Origin: a bacterium
GTDB lineage: Bacteria; 4484-113; JALSIF01
Direction of reading: 5' to 3'
Assembly: GCA_026981635.1 (NCBI GenBank)
Contig: JALSIF010000043.1
Span: 1-5,322, forward strand
Length of the DNA stretch: 5,322 nucleotides
In this document: positions 1 through 5,322 of the stretch, one piece after another
Position numbering within the stretch: the first letter of the stretch is position 1
Layout of the letters: each line of letters opens with the position of its first letter
The notes under the pieces: generated by a model
Told to the model about the DNA's origin: nothing
What the model saw: the letters and a program-made list of their open reading frames with translations, nothing else
Databases searched by the model: none
Translations under genes and position numbers: made by a program

Positions 1-10
1 CATCGGGGCG

Positions 11-16
11 ATTATA
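11..16 (-). promoter_or_regulatory. Consensus -10 box (TATAAT) reading out of the left edge
   Basis: The minus strand has a perfect TATAAT at 16-11, just after the hairpin that follows lspA. No good -35 is seen: the hexamer 17 bases upstream is CAACCT. A start point would fall within the first few bases of the window, so it could serve a downstream gene outside the window. The local A/T-rich spot in GC-rich surroundings supports a functional element, but a single hexamer is weak evidence. Confidence 0.3.
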
Positions 17-20
17 AACC

Positions 21-36
21 CCTGCCAAGGGGCAGG
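21..36 (-). terminator. Small GC-rich hairpin downstream of lspA
   Basis: CCTGCC (21-26) and GGCAGG (31-36) form a perfect 6-bp stem with a 4-base loop, starting 22 bases beyond the lspA stop. On the minus strand it is followed by GGTTTATAAT rather than a run of T, so it would be at best a weak intrinsic terminator. It could equally be an RNA-end stabilising structure or chance in GC-rich DNA. Confidence 0.3.
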
Positions 37-58
37 TTGGGCAGGCCTAACCTATGTC

Positions 59-784
59 TCAGCCCTCCGCCTGTCCCCCTTCTCCCTCGGCGTTGGGCTT
101 GAGGGCAAGCTCGGAGGGAGAGGAGCCTTCTTCGGTTCCTTCCTCTTCCTCTGCCTTTTCGTGGGAGTGGGAGAGAAAGATGGAGATCAGCACCAGCAAA
201 ACGCCGATGGAGGCCAGGCTGTCGGCCACGTTAAAGACCGGGAAATCCCACGGCGGGCGCCCGGGGAGGGGGATGAGAACGTCTATGAAGTCCACCACCA
301 CCGCCATGCGCAGGCGGTCAACGAAGTTGCCCATGGCGCCGGCCACAATGAGGATGAGCCCCCAGCCGGCGAAGCGGTCTCGGTAGGCAACCTTGTGCCA
401 GTAGATAAGTAGCAGAAGGATTAGTAGGGCACTAAACAGAGCAAGCAGGCGGGGATAGCCGGAGAAAATACTCCAGGCGGCTCCGTCGTTTAGGGCCAGC
501 TTAAAGGTGAGCCAGTCGCCCAGCAAGCGCAGAGGAGGAGCAAAGGGACGGTAGGGAAAATCTTCCATTCCAACCGAGTGGAGGGAGAAGTAGCGAAGTA
601 GGAAGCTGGGCAGGGGGCCGCTTGTACTTCCCAGATAGTAGACTGCAAGAGCCTTACTTAGCTGATCCAGAGCCAGCCCCAGGCTCACAACAACCAGCAT
701 CAGGGACCAGGGGCGGCGGGGGGAGGAGTTCTGTGCCCCCTGGCTAGATGCCCCGGCTGGCGTCAATCTCCTGCTGGGCCTCAA
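59..784 (-). CDS. lspA: Lipoprotein signal peptidase (signal peptidase II)
   Basis: LspA is the inner-membrane aspartyl protease that removes the signal peptide from diacylglyceryl-modified prolipoproteins. Family blocks are all present: DQLSK (40-44) in TM1, NDGAAWSIF (99-107), GAMGNFVDRLR (149-159), VVDFID (163-168) and FNVADS (184-189); Asp165 and Asp188 form the expected catalytic pair. Four hydrophobic segments fit TM helices near 27-50, 111-129, 139-157 and 184-204. At 241 residues it is longer than typical members (about 150-170): it has a roughly 28-residue TTG-dependent N-terminal leader, a loop of about 55 residues between TM1 and the NxGAAW motif, and a 37-residue Glu/Gly-rich tail. 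The TTG at 784 lies within the dksA-like gene; TTG at 766 or ATG at 700 are alternative starts, the last just at TM1. No good Shine-Dalgarno decides between them. Confidence 0.95.
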   Translation of the reverse strand: MRPSRRLTPAGASSQGAQNSSPRRPWSLMLVVVSLGLALDQLSKALAVYYLGSTSGPLPSFLLRYFSLHSVGMEDFPYRPFAPPLRLLGDWLTFKLALNDGAAWSIFSGYPRLLALFSALLILLLLIYWHKVAYRDRFAGWGLILIVAGAMGNFVDRLRMAVVVDFIDVLIPLPGRPPWDFPVFNVADSLASIGVLLVLISIFLSHSHEKAEEEEGTEEGSSPSELALKPNAEGEGGQAEG

Positions 785-1325
785 AGGAGTACTTTGCCCA
801 AGGGATGGCCTTGAGCCGCTCCTTGGAGATGGGCTTGCCGGTGCGGCGGCAGAAGCCGTAGGTGCCGTCCTCTATGGCCTGGAGGGCCTCGTCAATGAGC
901 TTGAGGTTGCGCTCCAGCTGGGCCACCAGCTGCTCGTCCTTGGCCAGCTCGGTGGTCTCGGTGATCAGGTCGCTGTCGGGGTCACCGCTGTTTCGCTCGT
1001 GGAGCAGCTCTCCGGCCAGAGCCTTCTGGATCTTCTTGCGCAGACCAGTGAGCTCCTTCTGGATCTCCTCCCGCTTCTCCAAAAGTAGCTTCTTGAAGTA
1101 GTCCAGCTCCTTGTCGGAGAAGCGGGGGTGGTTGTAGCGACGCTTGGCCGACCCAGCGGTTGACTTCTTGGCGGCGGACTTGCCGGCCGCCTGCTTGGAG
1201 CCTTTTGAGTTGGTCTTGGTCTTCTTGCTGGCCAACTTCTCGTTCACCTCCGCATCCTTCTGGGCTCGCCTTCCACCGCCTCGCTTTGCTATACCCCGGC
1301 TAGAGGGAGAAAGCTTTCCTGGCAT
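744..1325 (-). CDS. dksA: TraR/DksA family protein with degenerate zinc finger and basic N-terminal tail
   Basis: DksA-type proteins bind in the secondary channel of RNA polymerase and tune transcription, often with ppGpp. The C-terminal half shows the family architecture: a long coiled coil (helices around LDYFKKLLLEKREEI and DEQLVAQLERNLKLIDEAL) and the globular YGFCRRTGKPISKERL...AIPWAKYSFEA module. The usual C-x2-C-x17-C-x2-C finger reads C, T, S, A, so only one of four zinc cysteines remains; spacing and fold residues are kept, as in known cysteine-poor DksA variants. The first 60-65 residues are Lys/Ala/Ser-rich and probably disordered, like histone H1-type tails. The start is uncertain: ATG at 1325 (193 aa) is preferred, TTG at 1346 (200 aa) is possible, and neither has a Shine-Dalgarno. 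The gene overlaps tatD at its 5' end and lspA at its 3' end, implying coupled translation. Confidence 0.88.
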   Translation of the reverse strand: MPGKLSPSSRGIAKRGGGRRAQKDAEVNEKLASKKTKTNSKGSKQAAGKSAAKKSTAGSAKRRYNHPRFSDKELDYFKKLLLEKREEIQKELTGLRKKIQKALAGELLHERNSGDPDSDLITETTELAKDEQLVAQLERNLKLIDEALQAIEDGTYGFCRRTGKPISKERLKAIPWAKYSFEAQQEIDASRGI

Positions 1326-2052
1326 TTGAGGCTGTTTGAGCGGCAAATTCTACCAGACTGGTCGCCCTAAGGTGGGCAACCCTTTCCGCCGTCGCCACCA
1401 GCATGGCGGGGTGGGAGGGTCTCCCCCGCCAGGGGTGGGGAGCAAGAAACGGCGCATCGGTCTCCAAAAGCACATAGGAGGGATGGAGATTCTTTGCTGC
1501 ATGTTCAATGTCCGGGTCGCCATAGGTGGCGTTGCCGGCAAAGCCGAAGTAGGCTTGGTGGGAGGTTCCCCAGGCCAAGATATCGGGGGAACCGTCAAAA
1601 CAGTGGAAGATGAAGCGAACCTCCGGGTAGCGGCTCACTACGGCCAGTACCTCGGCGGGGGCGCTTCGCTGGTGGACCACCACCGGGAGATGGCGCTCCC
1701 TAGCCAGCTCAATCTGGCCAGCAAACAGCTCCTGCTGGTAGTGGAGGGGGGTGGTCTGGTGGTGGAGGTCAATGCCGCACTCGCCCACCGCCACCGGGGA
1801 GGGTTCTTCCTCAAAAAACCCCGCCAGCTCCCGCAGAGCGGTGGGGGGATGGTGGTAGGCGGGGTGGAGTCCGGCGGTGAAGTGGATCCGGCCGGGGAAG
1901 GCGCGGGCCAGCTCGCGGGCCTTATGGCTGGTCTCCAAGTCAATGCCGATCAGGATGAGGGCGGCAAAGCCGGCCCGGAGGAGACGGGAGATGGTCTCCC
2001 GCTGGGGGGAGAAGTGGTCAAAGTAGAGGTGGCTGTGGGTGTCAATGAACAA
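1300..2052 (-). CDS. tatD: TatD family metal-dependent deoxyribonuclease/hydrolase
   Basis: The 250-residue protein is a full-length TatD-type TIM-barrel hydrolase. All expected metal ligands are present: His6 and His8 in DTHSHL, Glu91 in GECGIDL, His127 in VVVHQR, His150 in FIFHCF and Asp199 in LLETDAPFLAP, followed by the RGRPSHP form of the family's third signature. Characterised members (TatD, YcfH-like) are cytoplasmic metal-dependent nucleases acting on DNA ends; the exact substrate here cannot be told. The start is TTG, chosen because family proteins begin with M-(F/L)-(I/V)-D-(T/S)-H-(S/C)-H. It lies 5 bases after the fapA-like stop with no recognisable Shine-Dalgarno, which suggests translation by reinitiation. 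Its 3' end overlaps the dksA-like gene. Confidence 0.93.
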   Translation of the reverse strand: MFIDTHSHLYFDHFSPQRETISRLLRAGFAALILIGIDLETSHKARELARAFPGRIHFTAGLHPAYHHPPTALRELAGFFEEEPSPVAVGECGIDLHHQTTPLHYQQELFAGQIELARERHLPVVVHQRSAPAEVLAVVSRYPEVRFIFHCFDGSPDILAWGTSHQAYFGFAGNATYGDPDIEHAAKNLHPSYVLLETDAPFLAPHPWRGRPSHPAMLVATAERVAHLRATSLVEFAAQTASNARKAFSL

Positions 2053-2057
2053 GGGAG

Positions 2058-3470
2058 CTATTTCTTGCGCATCGCCCGCAGGCGAACCTTGCCCTGGACC
2101 ACGTAGAGCACCACCGAGCGTAGCTCCTCAATGGGCTTAAAGATGGCTCCCTGCAGGATCACCATCACCCCGGGGTAGAGGGTACCGGAGACCTCAACGG
2201 TTGACTTGGGGGCAAAGCTGAGCAGTTTGGAGAGCTCCTCCAGTCGCTCGGCGATGCGGGCAAGCTCCTTCTCCACCACATATTTCTGGTCCTCCAGCAG
2301 GGCCTTGATCTCTCGCTGGCGGGGAGAGATGACCCGCTTCTGCTTGAGCACCTCTAGACCCTGGTTAATCCGCTCCAGCCGGTGGAGATAGTCGCTCTGG
2401 CGGTCGCAAAGCTCCTCGTACTCGGTGGAGAGGATGGGGTTTCTGCCCACCTCCACCCGGGTGAAGGTGCCCATTGGGCTGCCCAGCTGGGTGGTCTCCA
2501 GGCGGTGGTGGACCCGGGCGCTGCCCCCTACCAGCCCGGCGTTTCCCCTGACGGTGAGGCTCCCCCCCACCAGGGTGTCACAGTGGCGGAGTCCCTCCTC
2601 CACCTCTAGGTCGCCTCCCACCTGGACCTTTGCCCCATCGGCGGAACGGATGCGAGCCCGGCCACCTGCCTTAATCTCGCAGTCTCCCTTGCCGAAGACC
2701 CGGCCCTCTATCACCAGGTCACCACCCGCCTCCACCTGGGCCTTCTCCACGAAGCCACGGATGACCAGGTTGCCCCCCGCCCGCACCCGGAAGTCGGGGT
2801 TGACATTGCCGTCAATGGTCAGGTGGCCGCCGAAGTCCAGGTTGCCGGTGGTGTAGTCCACGTCGCCCTGAATGAAGATGCGATCCAGCAGGGAGAGCTG
2901 GTCACCTGACAGAACGACGTGGCCACCGCACTCGGCCACGATGGTGGTGCGGTCTTCACTGTAGCGCAGGTTCTCCCCCGGGTGGTAGCGGGGGTGGCGC
3001 ACCTTCTTTACCTTGATTCTTTTGCCGGTGACGGTAAATCCCTCCTCACCCGGGTCGGGGCTGCGCAGGTAGGCCACCACCTGACCGGGGGCGACGTTGT
3101 TGAAGCGCTTGAGGTCGCGAAAGTCCACACTGCCGTCGGGACGGGTCTTTAGCCCCTCGGCGTGCTCCTCAATGTCTACCGCCAGCACCCACTTGCCCTC
3201 GTCGGCGGGGCGCATCTCCCGCCCCCGGGCAACCACCACCGGCTGCTCATAGATCGGCTCGGCCAGGAGCTGCTCAATGGCCGGCCAATCAATCCCCTCC
3301 ACCACCCCAGCCTCCTTGAGCAAGCTTGCGATCTCCTGGGGGGAGATGGGAGGGTCCCCCTGGTGGGGAGGGTGGAGGGTGAGGCGGGCCTCCATCTGGT
3401 CGGAACTGACCGAGATGTCGGCCTGATAGGCCAGGGAGGTGGGACGGGATGGAGTCTTTGCTTCGCTCAA
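2058..3470 (-). CDS. FapA family (DUF342) beta-solenoid protein
   Basis: The 470-residue product matches the FapA/DUF342 layout. An N-terminal domain (about 15-190) contains family-like stretches such as DGSVDFRDL, GFTVTGKRI and a YSEDRTTIVAECGGHVVL segment. A right-handed beta-solenoid follows (about 195-330), whose coils each carry a GG turn before a short strand: GG at 214, 232, 249, 269, 285, 302 and 315. Next is a charged, probably coiled-coil helix (about 345-415) and a small C-terminal beta domain (VEVSGTLYPGVMVIL). No signal peptide or membrane segment is seen, so it is probably cytoplasmic. A Vibrio FapA has been linked to flagellar assembly and chemotaxis, but most members have no known role and no flagellar gene is nearby. 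It starts with TTG behind a strong ribosome binding site and ends with TAG 5 bases before tatD, apparently as first gene of the cluster. Confidence 0.9.
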   Translation of the reverse strand: MSEAKTPSRPTSLAYQADISVSSDQMEARLTLHPPHQGDPPISPQEIASLLKEAGVVEGIDWPAIEQLLAEPIYEQPVVVARGREMRPADEGKWVLAVDIEEHAEGLKTRPDGSVDFRDLKRFNNVAPGQVVAYLRSPDPGEEGFTVTGKRIKVKKVRHPRYHPGENLRYSEDRTTIVAECGGHVVLSGDQLSLLDRIFIQGDVDYTTGNLDFGGHLTIDGNVNPDFRVRAGGNLVIRGFVEKAQVEAGGDLVIEGRVFGKGDCEIKAGGRARIRSADGAKVQVGGDLEVEEGLRHCDTLVGGSLTVRGNAGLVGGSARVHHRLETTQLGSPMGTFTRVEVGRNPILSTEYEELCDRQSDYLHRLERINQGLEVLKQKRVISPRQREIKALLEDQKYVVEKELARIAERLEELSKLLSFAPKSTVEVSGTLYPGVMVILQGAIFKPIEELRSVVLYVVQGKVRLRAMRKK

Positions 3471-3545
3471 TCTACCTCTCCTCGCTTGGGGCTTAAGTTT
3501 TTGGATTCAGTTGAGGGTCAAGGTCTCTCTTATACCCACCCGGGG
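3471..3545 (-). promoter_or_regulatory. Possible promoter region for the fapA-tatD-dksA-lspA cluster
   Basis: This 75-base gap is the only real intergenic space between genes in the window. Read on the minus strand it has a TATAAG (3534-3529), five of six matches to a sigma-70 -10 box but without a convincing -35, and a TTGACC (3521-3516) followed 18 bases later by a poor -10 candidate, CTTAAG (3497-3492). The gap is more A/T-rich than the flanking genes. No terminator hairpin follows the upstream gene's TAG, so read-through from that gene is also possible. Confidence 0.3.
3474..3482 (-). promoter_or_regulatory. Ribosome binding site fixing the TTG start of the FapA-like gene
   Basis: On the minus strand AGGAGAGGT precedes TTG at 3470, with seven bases between AGGAG and the start codon. 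An in-frame TGA lies a short way upstream and no other start codon sits between it and this TTG, so the start is well supported. It is the only strong Shine-Dalgarno among the gene starts visible here. Confidence 0.7.
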
Positions 3546-5322
3546 CTAGGCCATCTCCTCCATCAGCTCTTTGGGGGTGAGGCGGAAGGCGCCCTTGACC
3601 TCCGGCCTCTCTTCAACGATGTCGCGCACGATCTGGTTCAGGCTCTCAATGTCGGTGGGGCGGGCAAAGAGGGCCTTTTGTCCCGGCGAGCGCTCCCTTC
3701 CGTCCAGCACCAGGATGCTCACCCCGCGGGCGTTGCCAAAGGGGGGAAGCTTGATCAGGCAGAAGATGTCTGCCCGGTCGGTCATCTCACGGAAGAAGTC
3801 GTGGCCCTTGACCTGCTGGAGGAACTCGTCGGTGACGAAGCAGGCCACCCTGCCCTGGGGGGTGATGTTGTTTAGGGCGTGGTCAATGTAGTTGGCCACC
3901 AGATTGGCGTCGCCCTTGAAGGCGAAGTTGCCCGCGATGAGGTCAAACTTGAGGTCGCTTACCTCCTCGCCGAAGATGCGGTCAAGCTGGGTGAAGAAGT
4001 CAAGCTGGGCAACGAACAGCTTGGGGAAGCCGGAGAGCAGGGCGACCATCTGGGTGGCCTTGGCCAGCACCGGGTCGGTCTCCAGGGAGACGAAGTTGTA
4101 GGTCAGGAAGTGGTCAACGAAGTCGTACTGGCTGAGGAAAAAACTCTCCTTGGCCTTCTCCAGCAGGGGGGCATCGGTGGCGTCCACCAGGACTATCTCG
4201 CCCTCGTCGGTCAGCACCTCTATCAGTCCATCCTCCCCCAGCGCCCAGCGGGCGTTCTCCAGCGAGTCGTAGACGTGGGAGACCAGTGAGACTGCCACCA
4301 GCCCGTCGCCGGCGGCCGGGTTGATGACCAGCTGGTTGATGGAGGGGGCAGCAAGCTGGGCCAGGTAGCGGCAGTAGTCGCGGGGGATGGGAATGCGGTA
4401 CTGGGTGTAGTTCTGGTAGTTGTGGTAGAGCAGGTCCTCCACCTTGCGCACCGAGAGGGGACCGTGGACGGTGACCTTCTCCTCGCTCCCCATGCTGGCA
4501 AGCTCAGTCAGGAAGTTGATCACCTCCAGGCGCTGGTGCTTGTTGAGGTGACGCTCGCGGGGCAGGGTCTCAATGCGGTTGAAGTTCTTCCCCCTAAGCT
4601 CCTCCCGCTCAAGCCCCAGCACCGCCCGGCGATCGCTGGGGGGCTGCTCCCCCTCGCCCTCCTTTTCCAGCCGCTCCTTTACCTTCTTCTTGAGTTTCAT
4701 CTTGAGGGGGGACTCGGCCTCGCGCTTGGCCTTGCCCTTTCCCTTCTTGGTCTGCTGTTCGCGGGTCCCCTCAATGAATGCCTGGGCAAACTCCTGTTCC
4801 AAGGTGGGGGAGACACCCTTCTTGGGGGTGATGTCAAAGCCGGCGATGCGCGCCTTCTCCTGCCTGGCCTCCTCGGCCGCCTGCTGGCGCTCGGTCAGGT
4901 CCCAAAGCTTCCTCACCCGGGTGAAACGGCTGTCCATCTCGGGGGTGAAGATGACCAGCTCCCGGTCCAGCTCGGGGTTCTTCTCCAGCACCCGGCGAAG
5001 GATCTCCTTCTCATTCAGGGGGCGACCGGCCTCCTTGAGTACCTGGTAGGCCTGGGGATTTACATCAATCCACTCCTTTCTTCCCCAGCGGCCCTTGTGA
5101 CGGCGCAGTCCCTCCACCTTGGCGGGGTCCAGGGCGACCTGGGAGTACTTGATGCCCAGCTTCTTGGCCACCGCCCGCTTTAGATCGCGCTCGGTGACGA
5201 AGCGGCGGAGCTCATCAATCGCCTCCATCACCACCTGGTGTTCGGGGAGCTTGGCCTTGCTTATCCGCCAGAGCTTCTGCTTCTTGCCCTCTCTGGTGGA
5301 GGTGCGACCGGAGAAGTAGTCG
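3546..5322 (-). CDS. Tandem winged-helix (HARE-HTH-like) plus N6-adenine DNA methyltransferase-like protein, 5' end off window
   Basis: The frame stays open to the right edge (29 further codons upstream of the first available GTG at 5234), so the gene is 5'-partial with about 591 codons visible. Residues are numbered here from that GTG. The N-terminal part holds repeated winged-helix units ending in KLWRI, GRWGRKEW (48-55) and KLWDLT (109-114); the last (about 61-115) resembles HARE-HTH/RNA polymerase delta domains. A charged Lys/Glu/Gln-rich linker spans about 116-220. From about 275 comes a type I HsdM-like methyltransferase fold: IPIPRDY entry helix, SAM-binding motif I NPAAGDG (305-311), then DLIAGNFAF (431-439) where (N/D)PP(F/Y) is expected, then the QGRVACFVTDEFL strand and LPPFG-NARGVSILVLDG. 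Asn436 and Phe439 are kept but the Pro-Pro pair is Phe-Ala, so catalysis is doubtful. No restriction or specificity subunit is visible. The fold assignment is fairly firm; the role (DNA-binding regulator, pseudo-methylase or orphan methylase) is inference. Confidence 0.8.
   Translation of the reverse strand, partial: DYFSGRTSTREGKKQKLWRISKAKLPEHQVVMEAIDELRRFVTERDLKRAVAKKLGIKYSQVALDPAKVEGLRRHKGRWGRKEWIDVNPQAYQVLKEAGRPLNEKEILRRVLEKNPELDRELVIFTPEMDSRFTRVRKLWDLTERQQAAEEARQEKARIAGFDITPKKGVSPTLEQEFAQAFIEGTREQQTKKGKGKAKREAESPLKMKLKKKVKERLEKEGEGEQPPSDRRAVLGLEREELRGKNFNRIETLPRERHLNKHQRLEVINFLTELASMGSEEKVTVHGPLSVRKVEDLLYHNYQNYTQYRIPIPRDYCRYLAQLAAPSINQLVINPAAGDGLVAVSLVSHVYDSLENARWALGEDGLIEVLTDEGEIVLVDATDAPLLEKAKESFFLSQYDFVDHFLTYNFVSLETDPVLAKATQMVALLSGFPKLFVAQLDFFTQLDRIFGEEVSDLKFDLIAGNFAFKGDANLVANYIDHALNNITPQGRVACFVTDEFLQQVKGHDFFREMTDRADIFCLIKLPPFGNARGVSILVLDGRERSPGQKALFARPTDIESLNQIVRDIVEERPEVKGAFRLTPKELMEEMA
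4890..5322 (-). repeat. Protein-level tandem winged-helix repeats, 61-residue period
   Basis: Three tryptophans that close winged-helix-like units (in KLWRI, GRW and KLW) are spaced exactly 61 codons apart, twice. Aligning the two complete units without gaps on that tryptophan matches W at 0, R at -5, P at -13, V at -17, K at -26, R at -30, L at -32 and R at -40, with L/F at -7 and -15 also similar. The most upstream unit is cut by the window edge. This supports an internal duplication of a small DNA-binding domain; the HARE-HTH name is by resemblance only. Confidence 0.6.

Noticed and set aside
1-10. Possible start of a tRNA gene on the minus strand (CGCCCCGATG)
   Set aside because: Only ten bases are visible, so no cloverleaf can be tested, and the TATAAT six bases away would leave no room for a normal 5' leader.
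1336-2106. Long plus-strand open frame opposite tatD
   Set aside because: It is Gly/Val-rich with no recognisable domain and lies entirely antisense to a clear TatD gene with all metal ligands. GC-rich DNA commonly leaves such frames open.
2511-2831. DNA-level tandem repeat in the FapA-like gene
   Set aside because: The GG-turn repeats are clear in the protein, but spacing varies from about 13 to 20 residues and the DNA is not directly repeated. They are normal for a beta-solenoid.
3162-3875. Plus-strand open frame crossing the gap between the methylase-like and FapA-like genes
   Set aside because: It is antisense to two well-supported genes, has low-complexity composition and no start signal.
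4422-5183. Long plus-strand Leu/Gly-rich open frame opposite the winged-helix and linker region
   Set aside because: The leucine-rich look is the complement of Lys/Glu codons on the coding strand. No membrane or domain pattern or ribosome binding site supports it.
3546-5322. Complete restriction-modification or defence system
   Set aside because: No nuclease, specificity subunit, ATPase or helicase is present in the window, and the downstream genes are housekeeping types. Upstream sequence would be needed.

Overview
The window is a compact, GC-rich (roughly 60% by eye) bacterial chromosome segment. All five recognisable protein genes lie on the minus strand, so the window reads biologically from right to left. 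Long open frames on the plus strand are antisense shadows. No stretch over 300 bases lacks a gene. I see no rRNA, CRISPR array, insertion sequence or attachment site.

Layout in transcription order: (1) 5322-3546, the 3' part of a large gene whose start lies beyond the right edge. It encodes tandem winged-helix (HARE-HTH-like) repeats, a Lys/Glu-rich linker and a type I-like N6-adenine methyltransferase domain with an altered catalytic motif IV. (2) A 75-base gap with a possible promoter and a clear Shine-Dalgarno. (3) 3470-2058, a FapA/DUF342 beta-solenoid protein. (4) 2052-1300, a TatD-family metal-dependent DNase/hydrolase. (5) about 1325-744, a TraR/DksA-family protein that has lost three of four zinc cysteines and carries a long basic N-terminal tail. 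(6) 784-59, LspA, the lipoprotein signal peptidase, with an enlarged loop and an acidic C-terminal tail. (7) 1-58, a short region with a small hairpin and a perfect TATAAT on the minus strand, possibly the boundary to the next unit.

The fapA-like, tatD, dksA-like and lspA genes are separated by 5 bases or overlap, so they probably form one transcription unit with translational coupling. They do not make an obvious single pathway: cell-surface or polymer-like scaffold (FapA), DNA or RNA end processing (TatD), RNA polymerase regulation (DksA) and lipoprotein maturation (LspA). The dksA-lspA adjacency together with a cysteine-poor DksA recalls Chlamydiae and other PVC-related lineages as I remember them. 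This is only a hint; a lesser-known uncultivated phylum is equally possible. Heavy TTG start use and TAG stops in four of five genes are further quirks of the genome.

The most novel element is the right-hand gene: three winged-helix units spaced exactly 61 residues apart, joined to a methyltransferase fold whose NPPF-type motif reads NFAF. It could be a DNA-reading protein that no longer methylates, or a divergent methylase.
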